Source of the DNA: Microbacterium sp. zg-B185
GTDB lineage: Bacteria > Actinomycetota > Actinomycetes > Actinomycetales > Microbacteriaceae
Direction of reading: 5' to 3'
Length of the DNA stretch: 64,000 nt
NCBI RefSeq assembly: GCF_030246885.1
Contig: NZ_CP126739.1
Location: forward strand, 2,232,001 to 2,296,000
The stretch's first letter is position 1, and each line of letters begins with the position of its first letter. The notes under the pieces were generated by a model. It was not told the origin of the DNA. It worked only from the letters and a program-made list of their open reading frames with translations, and did no database searches. The position numbers were made by a program, and so were the translations under genes. This document shows, one piece after another, positions 30,751 through 39,569 of the stretch.

Positions 30751-30826
30751 TGGTGGACCTGAGGGGACTCGAACCCCTGACCCCCTCGATGCGAACGAGG
30801 TGCGCTACCAGCTGCGCCACAGGCCC
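30751..30826 (-). tRNA. tRNA-Ala (anticodon CGC)
   Basis: A 76-nt cloverleaf on the minus strand. The acceptor stem GGGCCTG/CAGGTCC contains the G3:U70 pair that specifies alanine. The anticodon stem CCTCG/CGAGG closes the loop TTCGCAT, giving anticodon CGC for GCG codons. The T arm AGGGG-TTCGAGT-CCCCT is intact and CCA is encoded. The last 15 nt also serve as the target duplication of the adjacent insertion sequence. Confidence 0.96.
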
Positions 30827-30868
30827 TGAACCTCCGACAGGCTATCACGCTGGCTGCCGGCTGCCCGT

Positions 30869-31477
30869 TCAGTCCGGGCGCGGCAGATGGAACAGCGCGT
30901 CCAGCACCGAGTACTCATCGCGGTAGCCACTGCGGGCGATCGGGCGCATGGCGGCGGTGTCCACCCGTCCGTCCGCCAGGATGAACCGCTCGTCCAGATG
31001 CACGCCCACGACCTGCCCGATCACCAGATGGCGGTCGATCGGCCCGCCCGCGGCATCCGTCAGCTGCAGCGTCTGAGTCACCGTGCACTCCAGCGCGACG
31101 GGGCTGGCGGCGACCCGCGGCGGCGCGACCAGGCGGGACGGCGCAGCCTCGATGCCCGCGAACGCGAATTCGGACTCGCCGCGCCGCAGCGTCGTCGAGG
31201 ACTGGTTCATCGCCTCACGCAGGTCGAAGGTGGCGAGGTTCCAGACGAACTCGCCACGATCCAGCGCGTGGGATGCCGAATCCTTCATGCCCGCGCTCGA
31301 GAACATCACCAGCGGCGGGTTGTCGGACACCGCGTTGAAGAAGCTGTACGGCGCCAGGTTGGGGCTGCCCTGCGCGTCCAGCGTCGAGATCCAGCCGATC
31401 GGCCGCGGTGCGATCATCGCCTTGAACGGATCATGCGGCAGCCGGGCTCGGTCGCGCTCGGCAGGCTCGTAGAACAT
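30869..31477 (-). CDS. Flavin reductase family (FMN-binding split barrel) protein
   Basis: A 202-residue flavoprotein of the flavin-reductase-like family. It has the N-terminal FKAMIAPRPIGWISTLDAQG and NLAPYSFFNAVSDNPPLVMF motifs that form the FMN site. It probably reduces flavin with NAD(P)H or acts as a partner oxidoreductase. The start at MFYEPAERDR is where homology begins; the long upstream extension would run into the neighbouring gene. It follows the membrane-protein gene by 22 bp and is probably co-transcribed with it. Confidence 0.85.
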   Translation of the reverse strand: MFYEPAERDRARLPHDPFKAMIAPRPIGWISTLDAQGSPNLAPYSFFNAVSDNPPLVMFSSAGMKDSASHALDRGEFVWNLATFDLREAMNQSSTTLRRGESEFAFAGIEAAPSRLVAPPRVAASPVALECTVTQTLQLTDAAGGPIDRHLVIGQVVGVHLDERFILADGRVDTAAMRPIARSGYRDEYSVLDALFHLPRPD

Positions 31478-31499
31478 CGTCGGGACGAGCGGGACGCGC

Positions 31500-32387
31500 T
31501 CAGCCTGCCCGGCTGGCCAGGAGCCGGCGCACGTGCGCTTCGATCTCGGCGTCGTCGACTCTGCCCATCGCCGCATACGGCGACGCCTCGGCGCTCTCCC
31601 GCGCCGCGCGTACAGCGGCGATCGACGGCGGCTCGAGCTCAGCGGCGCGCTGGCGTGCGGCCTCCTCGACCGCGGCCTGACGCAGCGCCTCTCGGGCCGC
31701 AGCGGCATCCAGCATCGCCGCCGCGCGCGATCCGGCAGAGACGGTGAGCGGGCGGGGCAGCTCACGCGGCGCCCAGCCGGTGCGCGGGGTCGCGGTCAGC
31801 TCCACATCCTGCATGACCCGTGGCACGCGTGCCGAGGCGTCCTCGATCGCGACGCGGTTCACCGCGCGCGCCCCGACGCGGGTCATGCGTACGAGCAGCA
31901 GTCCGGACATCGTCGCGGCGGCGACTCCGGACCACAGCATCAGCTGCGAACCGGTCGCCACGACCTCCCACGCGCCCCACACCGAGACGCCGACGCCGAC
32001 GAGTCCGAGGACGGTCAGCGCCAGTCGGGTGCGACGGCGGGCGCGTGCCCGACGGGCGCTCGGCCGCGACCGCGCTGCGGCACGTTCGTCGCGGGCCTGC
32101 GCCAGATCGATCCGGGCCTGCTCGAGAGCGGCCTGCTCGCGCTCGGCGACCGCCCGGCGAGCAAGACGCTGCTGGGCCAGTGCGGTGCGCGCGTTGAGTT
32201 CGAGCCGGACTTCGTGCGGCGTCTCGCTCGTCTCGGCCAGGACGCGCAGTGCCTGGTTGAGCCGCACGGCGTTGCGCTCGGCCGCGTCGAACTGGCGGCG
32301 ACTGTGCCAGGACGGCAGCAGATAGACCATCCACAGGAGCACGGCGACGAGCACGATGACTCCCCCGCCAAGTACCTGCCCGCCCAT
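31500..32387 (-). CDS. Hypothetical membrane protein with coiled-coil region
   Basis: A 295-residue protein. It opens with one membrane helix (GGGVIVLVAVLLWMVYLLPSW), then a long Ala/Arg/Glu-rich helical stretch (residues about 45-115) likely to be coiled coil. Two further membrane helices follow near residues 122-165 (LALTVLGLVGVGVSVWGAW and LMLWSGVAAATMSGLLLV), and an Ala-rich cytoplasmic tail ends the protein. It resembles proteins seen in this neighbourhood in Microbacteriaceae, between a RimJ-like gene and tRNA-Ala. Function unknown. Confidence 0.75.
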   Translation of the reverse strand: MGGQVLGGGVIVLVAVLLWMVYLLPSWHSRRQFDAAERNAVRLNQALRVLAETSETPHEVRLELNARTALAQQRLARRAVAEREQAALEQARIDLAQARDERAAARSRPSARRARARRRTRLALTVLGLVGVGVSVWGAWEVVATGSQLMLWSGVAAATMSGLLLVRMTRVGARAVNRVAIEDASARVPRVMQDVELTATPRTGWAPRELPRPLTVSAGSRAAAMLDAAAAREALRQAAVEEAARQRAAELEPPSIAAVRAARESAEASPYAAMGRVDDAEIEAHVRRLLASRAG

Positions 32388-32443
32388 GCGGTCAACGGTA
32401 GGCGACGGTGCGCCCTCGCCCCGGCATCCTGCGGCGTGTCGTC

Positions 32444-33073
32444 TCAGGCCCGCGAACGATCGCTGGGCGGCACCGTCGCGGCGTCCGCCGGTGCACGCCC
32501 CTGCACCCAGCGCTGCAGGACGCCTTCGGGCACGTCCTCGCGCGTCAGGGCGAACGCATAGTGGTCGCGCCAGTCACCGTCAATGTGGATGAACCGCCGC
32601 CGCAGTCCCTCGTACCGGAAGCCCAGCTTCGCCACGACGCGCAGGCTGGCCTGGTTCTCGGGCCGGATGCAGATCTCCATCCGATGCAGTCGCATCTCGC
32701 TGAAGCACACGTCGGTCGCCAGTGCGACCGACGTGGTGGTGATGCCGCGCCCTGCGAACCGCTCGCTGACCCAGTAGCCGATGGTCGCCGACGCCAGCGA
32801 CCCGCGCGCGATCCCCCACACGTTCAGCTGACCGGCGATCTCCCCGCCGTCTTCCATCACGAACGGGATGCCGGTGCCGTCGCGGTACTGCTGCAGCAGT
32901 CGCCTCACACCGGTGCGCATGTCGAACGAGACCGGCCCGTCCGGGCTGGTCGCCTCCCACGGCTGCAGCCACGCACGGTTGGAGAGCAGCTCGTGCTGCA
33001 GCGTGCGCGCGTCGCGAGGCCGAACGAGGCGGATCGCCACGTTCCCGTGCCGGACAGGAGTCGTCAGATCCAC
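32444..33073 (-). CDS. GNAT acetyltransferase, RimJ/RimL type
   Basis: A 209-residue N-acetyltransferase. It starts IRLVRPRDARTLQHELLSNRAWLQPWEAT, typical of RimJ-like N-terminal acetylases, and has the acetyl-CoA pyrophosphate loop in ERFAGRGITT. The C-terminal half includes EICIRPENQASLRVVAKLGFRYEG, the conserved Asn/Ser motif. It probably acetylates the N-terminus of a protein. GTG start with GAGGGGG upstream; 23 bp downstream of galU, so likely one operon. Confidence 0.88.
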   Translation of the reverse strand: MDLTTPVRHGNVAIRLVRPRDARTLQHELLSNRAWLQPWEATSPDGPVSFDMRTGVRRLLQQYRDGTGIPFVMEDGGEIAGQLNVWGIARGSLASATIGYWVSERFAGRGITTTSVALATDVCFSEMRLHRMEICIRPENQASLRVVAKLGFRYEGLRRRFIHIDGDWRDHYAFALTREDVPEGVLQRWVQGRAPADAATVPPSDRSRA

Positions 33074-33096
33074 GACACCCCCTCGAACGTGCGGCG

Positions 33097-33984
33097 CTAC
33101 AGAGTCGCCGCAAACTCCTTGAACCAGGGACGCAGCTCAGGACCCAGATCCTCACGGTCGGCGGCGAGCTGCACGATGGCCTTGATGTAGTCCACCCTAT
33201 CCCCGGTGTCGTAGCGACGTCCGCGGAAAACGACACCGTACACGCCAGGACCCTCGGCGTCCGTGGCGAGCTCCTGCAGCGCGTCGGTCAGCTGGATCTC
33301 GCCGCCCTTGCCGGGCTCGGTGCGCTCCAGAATGTCGAAGATCGCGGGGGTCAGCACGTACCGGCCGATGATGGCGAGATTGGACGGAGCGTCCTCACGC
33401 GGGGGCTTCTCGACCAGACCGACGACGCGCACGACATCCGGGTCGTCGGTCGCCTCGACGGCTGCGGCGCCGTACATGTGGATCTGGGCGGGATCGACCT
33501 CCATGAGCGCGATGATCGTCGCGCCACTGCGCTCGTGCTGCGCGATCATCGTGGTCAGCAGGGCGTCGCGCTCGTCGATCAGGTCATCGCCGAGCAGCAC
33601 CGCGAACGGCGACTCACCCACATGCGCCCGGGCGCGGGAGACGGCGTGCCCGAGCCCGCGAGGCTCACCCTGACGCACGAAGTGAATGTCCGCGAGGTCG
33701 CTGGAGGCCATCACCCGACGAAGCCGGTCGGCGTCGCCCTTGTCGCGCAGTTTGACCTCGAGCTCGGGAACGGAGTCGAAGTGATTCGAAATCGCGTTCT
33801 TGTTGCGTCCGATGATCACCAGGATGTCGTTGATGCCCGCCTGCGCCGCCTCTTCCACCACATACTGGATGGCCGGCTTGTCCACGACCGGGAGCATCTC
33901 CTTCGGCATGGCTTTCGTCGCGGGCAGGAAACGGGTACCGAGGCCGGCTGCGGGAATCACGGCCTTCATGGGCTTAGGGGGCAT
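33097..33984 (-). CDS. galU: UTP-glucose-1-phosphate uridylyltransferase GalU
   Basis: GalU makes UDP-glucose from UTP and glucose-1-phosphate, feeding cell-envelope polysaccharides. The 295-residue protein carries the nucleotidyltransferase signature GLGTRFLPATKAMPKEM near its start, the VLLGDDLIDE metal site and the VEKPPREDAPSNLAIIGRY block. A second ATG five codons in (MKAVIPAAG) is an alternative start. It heads the minus-strand cluster galU-rimJ-like-membrane protein-flavin reductase and is divergent from the folate gene. Confidence 0.96.
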   Translation of the reverse strand: MPPKPMKAVIPAAGLGTRFLPATKAMPKEMLPVVDKPAIQYVVEEAAQAGINDILVIIGRNKNAISNHFDSVPELEVKLRDKGDADRLRRVMASSDLADIHFVRQGEPRGLGHAVSRARAHVGESPFAVLLGDDLIDERDALLTTMIAQHERSGATIIALMEVDPAQIHMYGAAAVEATDDPDVVRVVGLVEKPPREDAPSNLAIIGRYVLTPAIFDILERTEPGKGGEIQLTDALQELATDAEGPGVYGVVFRGRRYDTGDRVDYIKAIVQLAADREDLGPELRPWFKEFAATL

Positions 33985-34079
33985 GGCTCATACTCTACTG
34001 ACGGCGCCCCCCTCCGCCGTGCGACCTGCTCCCCTTGCCCTCGGCCGCGGCGCATGGTAATCGCGCCTAGAATCAACCC

Positions 34080-34676
34080 ATGCACGACGACATCGCAACG
34101 GCCAAGCGCGCTCTGCGCGCGGAGCTGCGTGAGCGGCGCCAGCTGCTCTCTCAGCCTGCCAAGGACTCCGCTGCAGCCGGCATCCGGGAACAGCTGGACG
34201 CACTGGTGGACTCCCTCGGGGTCCGCTCCATGTCGTGCTTCCTGTCCACTCCCAGCGAACCCGGCACGCGCGAGTTCGTCGACGCGGCGGTGCGCCGCGG
34301 CATCCGCGTGCTCCTGCCGGTGACCCGCACCGACGGCCTGCTGGACTGGTCGGTCGCGCACCCGGACTTCGACATCGCCGAGGGGATGTTCGGGCTGCCC
34401 GAGCCGGTGGGCGAGCTGCTCGGCCCCATTGCGGTCAACGACGTCGATCTGCTCGTGATCCCCGCGGCCGCCGTCGACCGGGACGGCATGCGCCTGGGCT
34501 GGGGTCGCGGCTTCTTCGACAAGACGATCGGTTCGATGGAGGGATGCCCGCCCGTCTACGCGGTCATCTACGATTCCGAGCTCCTCGACGAGGTCCCCCG
34601 CGACCTGCACGACCAGCCGGTGACCGGCGTCGTCACCCCCACTCAGACCCTCGTCCTTTCGCCTGCCCGGCCCTGA
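34080..34676 (+). CDS. 5-formyltetrahydrofolate cyclo-ligase
   Basis: A 198-residue enzyme that converts 5-formyl-THF to 5,10-methenyl-THF with ATP. The conserved Lys/Arg-rich N-terminus AKRALRAELRERRQLL and the ATP loop RLGWGRGFFDKTIG are present, as is DVDLLVIPAAAVDRDG. Length is normal. It begins the plus-strand group with the FmdB-like and mscL genes, spacing 16 and about 34 bp. Confidence 0.93.
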   Translation: MHDDIATAKRALRAELRERRQLLSQPAKDSAAAGIREQLDALVDSLGVRSMSCFLSTPSEPGTREFVDAAVRRGIRVLLPVTRTDGLLDWSVAHPDFDIAEGMFGLPEPVGELLGPIAVNDVDLLVIPAAAVDRDGMRLGWGRGFFDKTIGSMEGCPPVYAVIYDSELLDEVPRDLHDQPVTGVVTPTQTLVLSPARP

Positions 34677-34692
34677 TCGTCCGAAAGCACCT

Positions 34693-35025
34693 ATGCCTAC
34701 CTATGCCTATGCCTGCAAAGAATGCGGCCACCGCTTCGATGCCGTGCAGTCCTTCGCCGAGCCGACCCTGACCGAGTGCCCCGCGTGCGGCGGCACCCTG
34801 CGCAAGGAGTACGGATCGATCGGGGTGACCTTCAACGGTTCCGGCTTCTACCGCACCGATTCCCGCGCCGCCGACGGCAAGGGCTCCGGCGGGGGCCGGG
34901 AGAAGAAGAGCTCCGAGCCCGCCACCTCTTCGGCCGGTGGGTCCTCCGGTCCTAGCGAGTCGTCCTCCTCTGGGGCATCATCGAAGCCGGAGGCGAAGGC
35001 CTCCCCTGCACCGTCAGGAACCTAA
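34693..35025 (+). CDS. FmdB family zinc-ribbon protein
   Basis: A 110-residue protein. The first 40 residues form an FmdB-type zinc ribbon with two CxxC pairs, YACKECGHRFD and TECPACGGTL, followed by the family's GVTFNGSGFYRTD. The C-terminal half is low-complexity Ser/Gly/Glu/Lys and probably disordered. Role unknown; FmdB proteins were once proposed as regulators. It is a common neighbour of mscL in actinobacteria. Confidence 0.9.
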   Translation: MPTYAYACKECGHRFDAVQSFAEPTLTECPACGGTLRKEYGSIGVTFNGSGFYRTDSRAADGKGSGGGREKKSSEPATSSAGGSSGPSESSSSGASSKPEAKASPAPSGT

Positions 35026-35059
35026 TCGGCTTCGGCCGAAGTGAGGCCAGGTGATTCAC

Positions 35060-35485
35060 GTGATCCAAGGGTTCAAGGAGTTCATCCTGCGCGGGAACGT
35101 CATCGATCTCGCCGTAGCGGTCGTGGTCGGCGCCGCCTTCACGGCAATCGTCAACGTTCTGGTCTCGGCGCTGATCAATCCACTGATCAGCCTGTTCTTC
35201 GCGTCGGACAGCCTGGACACGGCACTGCAGGTGACCGTTCCGACGCTCCTCGGCGGCACTGCGACGTTCTCCTTCGGCGCGATCCTCGGCGCGATCGTGA
35301 ACTTCCTCGCCGTCGCGCTGGTCGTGTACCTGGTCTTCGTGGTCCCGATGAACCGGTTGCGCGAGCGTGGCGCCGCCAAGGCCGGGGTCACCGAGGGCGA
35401 CGAGCCGCTGCCCACCGAGTCGGAGCTGCTGGTCCAGATCCGCGACCTGCTGGAACGTCAGAGCACTCCCCCGCCGCGCGCCTGA
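35060..35485 (+). CDS. mscL: Large-conductance mechanosensitive channel MscL
   Basis: MscL opens under membrane tension to release solutes during osmotic down-shock. The protein begins IQGFKEFILRGNVIDLAVAVVVG (N-terminal helix and first membrane helix). The second membrane helix is GAILGAIVNFLAVALVVYLVFVV, and a charged cytoplasmic bundle follows. The GTG used here gives the usual MxxGFKEF start and is spaced from AGGCCAGG; an in-frame GTG nine bases upstream is possible. Length 141 residues, normal. Confidence 0.95.
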   Translation: MIQGFKEFILRGNVIDLAVAVVVGAAFTAIVNVLVSALINPLISLFFASDSLDTALQVTVPTLLGGTATFSFGAILGAIVNFLAVALVVYLVFVVPMNRLRERGAAKAGVTEGDEPLPTESELLVQIRDLLERQSTPPPRA

Positions 35486-35511
35486 GTCGACGCCGCTGCG
35501 TGGTGCGCGCC

Positions 35512-35691
35512 TCACCAGTGCGGTGGGACGTCGCGGCGCAGCTGTTCGTCGTTGGGGCCGGATGTGGCGAGGCCCGGCTCGGTGTCGTCCGCCGGCTCGG
35601 CCGGCTCCGCGGATGTGCCCGGCGCGGGGGTGAGTTTGGCGCGGCGCGCGCCGGGGACCCGCTCGATCCGCTGTCGCCTATTCGATGACAT
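35512..35691 (-). CDS. Small conserved protein overlapping the helicase-like gene
   Basis: A 59-residue, basic-then-acidic protein. Its ATG lies inside the last codons of the large helicase-like gene (14-bp overlap in another frame), an arrangement that favours translational coupling. It ends NDEQLRRDVPPHW, a tail I recall from similar small proteins beside this helicase family in Microbacteriaceae. No domain is recognised. It could be a partner or regulator of the helicase-like protein. Confidence 0.6.
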   Translation of the reverse strand: MSSNRRQRIERVPGARRAKLTPAPGTSAEPAEPADDTEPGLATSGPNDEQLRRDVPPHW

Positions 35692-38600
35692 CGATCGGCT
35701 GCGTCTCGGTGTCGGCCGTGGACGATTCCGGCGGCACGCCGAGCAGCGCCGCGATCCGGGCCGCCACGGCGGCGGGGTCGCTGTACAGGTCGAACGAGTG
35801 CACGCGCACGTAGTGCCAGCCGAGCCGGCGGAGGATCTGCGGGCGCAGCCGCAGCGACTCCCGCAGCGACTCGCCGATCGTCTCGGGGTCGCTCTCGGCG
35901 ACCACCGCGCGGCCGTCGTACTGCGCCACGAGCGGAAGCAGACCGCGGTAGTGCACATCGACCGAGATGCCCAGTCGGCGCAGTTCGCGCGCCAGCGCCA
36001 AGGTCAGCGGGTCGGCCAGGTCTTCCAGACGCGCCTGCCGGGCGCGGGAGGCGATGCCGCCGAGGATGCTCATCAGTGTCGCCGCGCCGTGCTCGAGTCG
36101 GCCGTCGTCGAACGCCGACGGGCGGATGGAGGACACGATCACCATCGAGCGGCGCGCCCGTGTCATCCCGACCGTGAGCAGACGCTCGCCGTCCGGAGTG
36201 GACAGGTCGCCGAAGTCGCTGAGCACCCGGCCGTGCTTGGTGAGGCCGAATCCGAGCGAGAAGATGACCCGGTCGCGACTCTCCGCCACGGACTCCTCGA
36301 GGGTCAGCACGGCGAGGGGCTCGGCGGTGTCCCGCGCGACGAAGTCCGCGACATCCGAGCGTCCGGCGAAGGCGGCCTCGACCGCCGCGCGCACCCGCTC
36401 GGCGTGCTTCGCGCTGGCGGTCACGACCATCAGCGACTCGTTCCCGCGGTTGACCGCGTGTTCGACCACGAGCGTCACCACGCGCGCAACCTCCGCGTCG
36501 GGGCTCTCCACCGCTCCGCTGACCGGGTCGGGTGCACCCGTGCCGCCTTCGACGTAGTCCACGCTCAGGCTGCCGCGCCCGAGATAGGACCCCGCCCACG
36601 GCAGCGAGACCAGCTCCCCGCCGTAGAACGCGTCGTTGACCAGTTCGGCCAGGTCCTCGCCGCCGGCGCGGTAGCTGTGCGTCAGCGTCTCCACCGGGAA
36701 CAGCTCGGCGAGACGCTCGAACACGCTCGTCTCGTCGAAGGGTCCGCGAACCGGGTCGCTGTCCTCGGGGATCCCGGAGGACAGGCGGAACGGCGTGGGT
36801 TTCTGGGTCACCGGGTCGCCGAAGACCACCACCTGCTGCGCGCGCCGCAGTGCCGGCACCGCTTCGGCCAGACTCAGCGCCGCGGCATCCGCGAGGATGA
36901 CGACGTCGAATCCCAGCGTCTCCGGGATCTGGGGCACCTCGTAGGGCGAAGCCAGCCACACCGGGGCCAGTGTGCGCAGCAGCACCGGTGCTGCTGCGGC
37001 CAGATCGGCGGGCGTCGTTCGTGGGTCTCGGAGTGCACGCTTCAGCGCCGCTGCCTCGGCGGCCTCGTCCACGATCCCGATGCGCCACTGCGTGGCCAGC
37101 TGGGCTGCCAGCAGCGGTCCGGATGCCGCAGCGTGCGCTTCATCCACCAGCCGGAAGTCGCGCTCGAGGCGGTCCACGACCGCGGTGTTCGCACCCAGCA
37201 GGGCTCGGTCGCTGCGCAGCAGATACTCCAGCGCGGACTGCCACCAGGCGTACTCCAGCTCGGTGCCGACCGCGTCTTCGGGAACGTGGCGGACGGACAG
37301 CTCAGCGAGCAGGCTCTCCAGACCGAGCGCAGCCAGCTGGGAGCGCAGCGTGGCGCGCTCGACGAGGTTGTCGAACACGTCGGAGTCGGCGGCCAGGCCC
37401 GCCAGGGTGCGGACGAGGCGTGCGACCGGAAGCGAAGCCAGACGATCAGCGCCGCCGCGGCCGACGATGCCGTCCAGTTCGGCGAGGTCCGCCTCGACCC
37501 GCTGCCACGCAACCTGGACGTCCGACAGGCCCAGCGGGACTGCGGGCCCGACGCCGGCCTCGACGAAGCGCTGCCACTCGGTGCGCTGCTGCTGCACCCG
37601 CACCAGCGCCTCGTGCATGTCGGCGATGTGCACACCGGGCCGCACGTACTCGCGTGAGAGCCGACGCAGCCGACGGCGCTGGGCTCCGGTCAGAGACGGC
37701 GCGTCACGGCGCGGACCGTGCGCTTGGATGAGCTCGCCCAGCGGCCGCTCGAACACGGTCGGACTGAACCGATCCAGTGAATCCCGGATGCCCTGCAGCA
37801 CGCGCAGGTACGCGCCCAGCTCGGTGATCGTCTGGAACGGCCGCATCCGGGTCTGCGCGATCAGTTCGTAGCCGCGTTCGAGGAGGTTCGGCACATCCTG
37901 ACGGTGGAGCCGGCCGGCGAGTGCGTGCGCGGCGCGGGCGGCGCCGGTGGTGGCGAAGGAGACGCCGTACCACGGCGAGTCCCCGGGCCCGAACCGGAAC
38001 TCGCCCAGGCGCGCCGCCGCGGCCAGCGCGGCCGCCGCCTTGGCCCGGGCGGGCGCCAGCTTGACGAGCACGTCGATGTCGAAGCGAGCCTGGGCGGTGG
38101 GGGCGGGGGTGGCACCGGCCAGTTCGGCGAGCCGACGCAGCACGTCCAGCACCGAGACGCCGAGCGCCGGATGCGGCGTGGTGACCGCGCCGCGGTAGTC
38201 CCGCAGCACCCCCCTCAGGCGCACCAGCGCGTCATCGATCTCGCCCACCTTGGGCTGCACGGCCTTCTCGTTCCGACCGATTGCGCGAATCAGGTCTCGC
38301 TGCACGTTGCGCGGGGACACCGCGAGCCCCTGCAGCCCGATGCCGGTCAGGCGGTGGCGCACCCCGTCCAGGGTGGAACGGCGTGCGCTGACGACGAGGA
38401 CGCGCTTGCCGTCCCGCACGAGCGAGCCGACCGCATTGATGATCGTCTGCGTTCCGCCGGTGCCCGGCAGGGTGTGCACGGCCAGCGAGTGCCCGGCCGC
38501 GATCCGCGCCAGCACGCCCTCCTGCTCGGCATCCGCATCGAGCAGGAGCGTGTCGGATGCCGGAGCGCGTTCGTCCGGGCTCGGCACCGGCGGAGCGGGC

Positions 38601-39397
38601 CTGCGGAGGGACACGGTCTTGCGGTCTTCCGGGTGGCCGGCCAGCGCGTTGAGCACCGGGTGGTCGAGGTTGACGGCATCCCGCGCCATGGCGGCGCCGA
38701 CATCCGCGAAGGTCGAGACGACCAGACGCGGGTGGACGGTGAACGAGTCGATCGTCGCAGTCAGCGCTCGCAGGTGGTCGATCACTGGCTGAGGTTTGAA
38801 GACACCGTCCTCGTGCGCCAGGGTGGCCAGCGCCACACCGTCCAGCTCGATGCCGAAGTGCGTGCGCGCGGCGCGGACGAACTCGGGATTGACGATGAAG
38901 GTCCCGTGCAGCTTCAGCTCGAAGTCGGAGTGGTGCCGACGGATGCCGAGCGGCCGCAGCAGCACGGGCGCCGTGCACGCCAGTCCGCCGATCCGCCAGG
39001 AGGCCAGGCCGACGGCGAGATGGACCGGTTCGATGCCGCGCGCGGTGCGCAGCTCGACGTTCTTGGCGGTGATCCGCTCCGCCGCCAGGCGCGCGTTGCG
39101 CAGTGCGACCTCATCGCGGAACAGGTTGGACAGCAAGGTGGACCGTCCGGTGATGAACTGCGGCAGGCTGCCGGGGTGCGCTTTGGTGATCTCGATGCCG
39201 CCGCTGTTCGCGTCGTCGAAGTGCAGCAGCGTCGACGGGCCGCCCAATTCCGCCGCCAGCGCGCGCAGGCGGTCCCGCTCGGGTTCCGCGACGTGCATGA
39301 CCGTCACCCCGGGCTCGGACAGACCGAGGTCGCCCGGGGTCACCGAGGGAGCGTCATCGTCTGCGCCGATAACGGCGCTGCCTTCTGCTCGCCACAC
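35678..39397 (-). CDS. Large helicase-like ATPase with C-terminal nuclease-like domain
   Basis: A 1239-residue protein with superfamily-1-helicase layout. The P-loop position (about residue 310) reads TLPGTGGTQT, lacking the Walker A Lys. The Walker B region reads VVILADAAAL instead of the usual DEA. Motif III is VVFGDPVTQKPTPF, and the C-terminal half carries LTHSYRAGGEDLAELVNDAF and TVGMTRARRSMVIVSS (motifs IV and VI). The last 100 residues, including YDGRAVVAESDPE and LGWHYVRVHSFDLYSDP, look like the restriction-endonuclease-like domain first named from Microbacterium (REase_MTES_1575). It may be a nucleic-acid-handling protein with weak or lost ATPase; the role is unknown. Confidence 0.8.
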   Translation of the reverse strand: MWRAEGSAVIGADDDAPSVTPGDLGLSEPGVTVMHVAEPERDRLRALAAELGGPSTLLHFDDANSGGIEITKAHPGSLPQFITGRSTLLSNLFRDEVALRNARLAAERITAKNVELRTARGIEPVHLAVGLASWRIGGLACTAPVLLRPLGIRRHHSDFELKLHGTFIVNPEFVRAARTHFGIELDGVALATLAHEDGVFKPQPVIDHLRALTATIDSFTVHPRLVVSTFADVGAAMARDAVNLDHPVLNALAGHPEDRKTVSLRRPAPPVPSPDERAPASDTLLLDADAEQEGVLARIAAGHSLAVHTLPGTGGTQTIINAVGSLVRDGKRVLVVSARRSTLDGVRHRLTGIGLQGLAVSPRNVQRDLIRAIGRNEKAVQPKVGEIDDALVRLRGVLRDYRGAVTTPHPALGVSVLDVLRRLAELAGATPAPTAQARFDIDVLVKLAPARAKAAAALAAAARLGEFRFGPGDSPWYGVSFATTGAARAAHALAGRLHRQDVPNLLERGYELIAQTRMRPFQTITELGAYLRVLQGIRDSLDRFSPTVFERPLGELIQAHGPRRDAPSLTGAQRRRLRRLSREYVRPGVHIADMHEALVRVQQQRTEWQRFVEAGVGPAVPLGLSDVQVAWQRVEADLAELDGIVGRGGADRLASLPVARLVRTLAGLAADSDVFDNLVERATLRSQLAALGLESLLAELSVRHVPEDAVGTELEYAWWQSALEYLLRSDRALLGANTAVVDRLERDFRLVDEAHAAASGPLLAAQLATQWRIGIVDEAAEAAALKRALRDPRTTPADLAAAAPVLLRTLAPVWLASPYEVPQIPETLGFDVVILADAAALSLAEAVPALRRAQQVVVFGDPVTQKPTPFRLSSGIPEDSDPVRGPFDETSVFERLAELFPVETLTHSYRAGGEDLAELVNDAFYGGELVSLPWAGSYLGRGSLSVDYVEGGTGAPDPVSGAVESPDAEVARVVTLVVEHAVNRGNESLMVVTASAKHAERVRAAVEAAFAGRSDVADFVARDTAEPLAVLTLEESVAESRDRVIFSLGFGLTKHGRVLSDFGDLSTPDGERLLTVGMTRARRSMVIVSSIRPSAFDDGRLEHGAATLMSILGGIASRARQARLEDLADPLTLALARELRRLGISVDVHYRGLLPLVAQYDGRAVVAESDPETIGESLRESLRLRPQILRRLGWHYVRVHSFDLYSDPAAVAARIAALLGVPPESSTADTETQPIDVIE

Positions 39398-39569
39398 ACG
39401 GCCACACTAAGCGCCGCGGGCCGTTGGCTTGAGCAGCCTTCCCGAGTTTCGCCGGATTGGCGACTCGCCACCTGATCTGCGATTCCTCCCCAGCGCGGGA
39501 TCGGCGCTGATCATCCGCAACCAGCGGACGCCTGCGCACGCTCCGAGCGGCTCGCGCCAGGATGGTGGC

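Noticed and set aside
29444..30826. attL/attR of an integrative element at the tRNA gene
   Set aside because: The repeats bound only a 1.3-kb IS with its own inverted repeats; there is no integrase or cargo, so a target-site duplication explains them.
35552..37657. A 701-codon plus-strand open frame opposite the helicase-like gene
   Set aside because: Shadow frame: no motif, composition typical of antisense GC-rich sequence, and the minus strand has recognisable helicase motifs.
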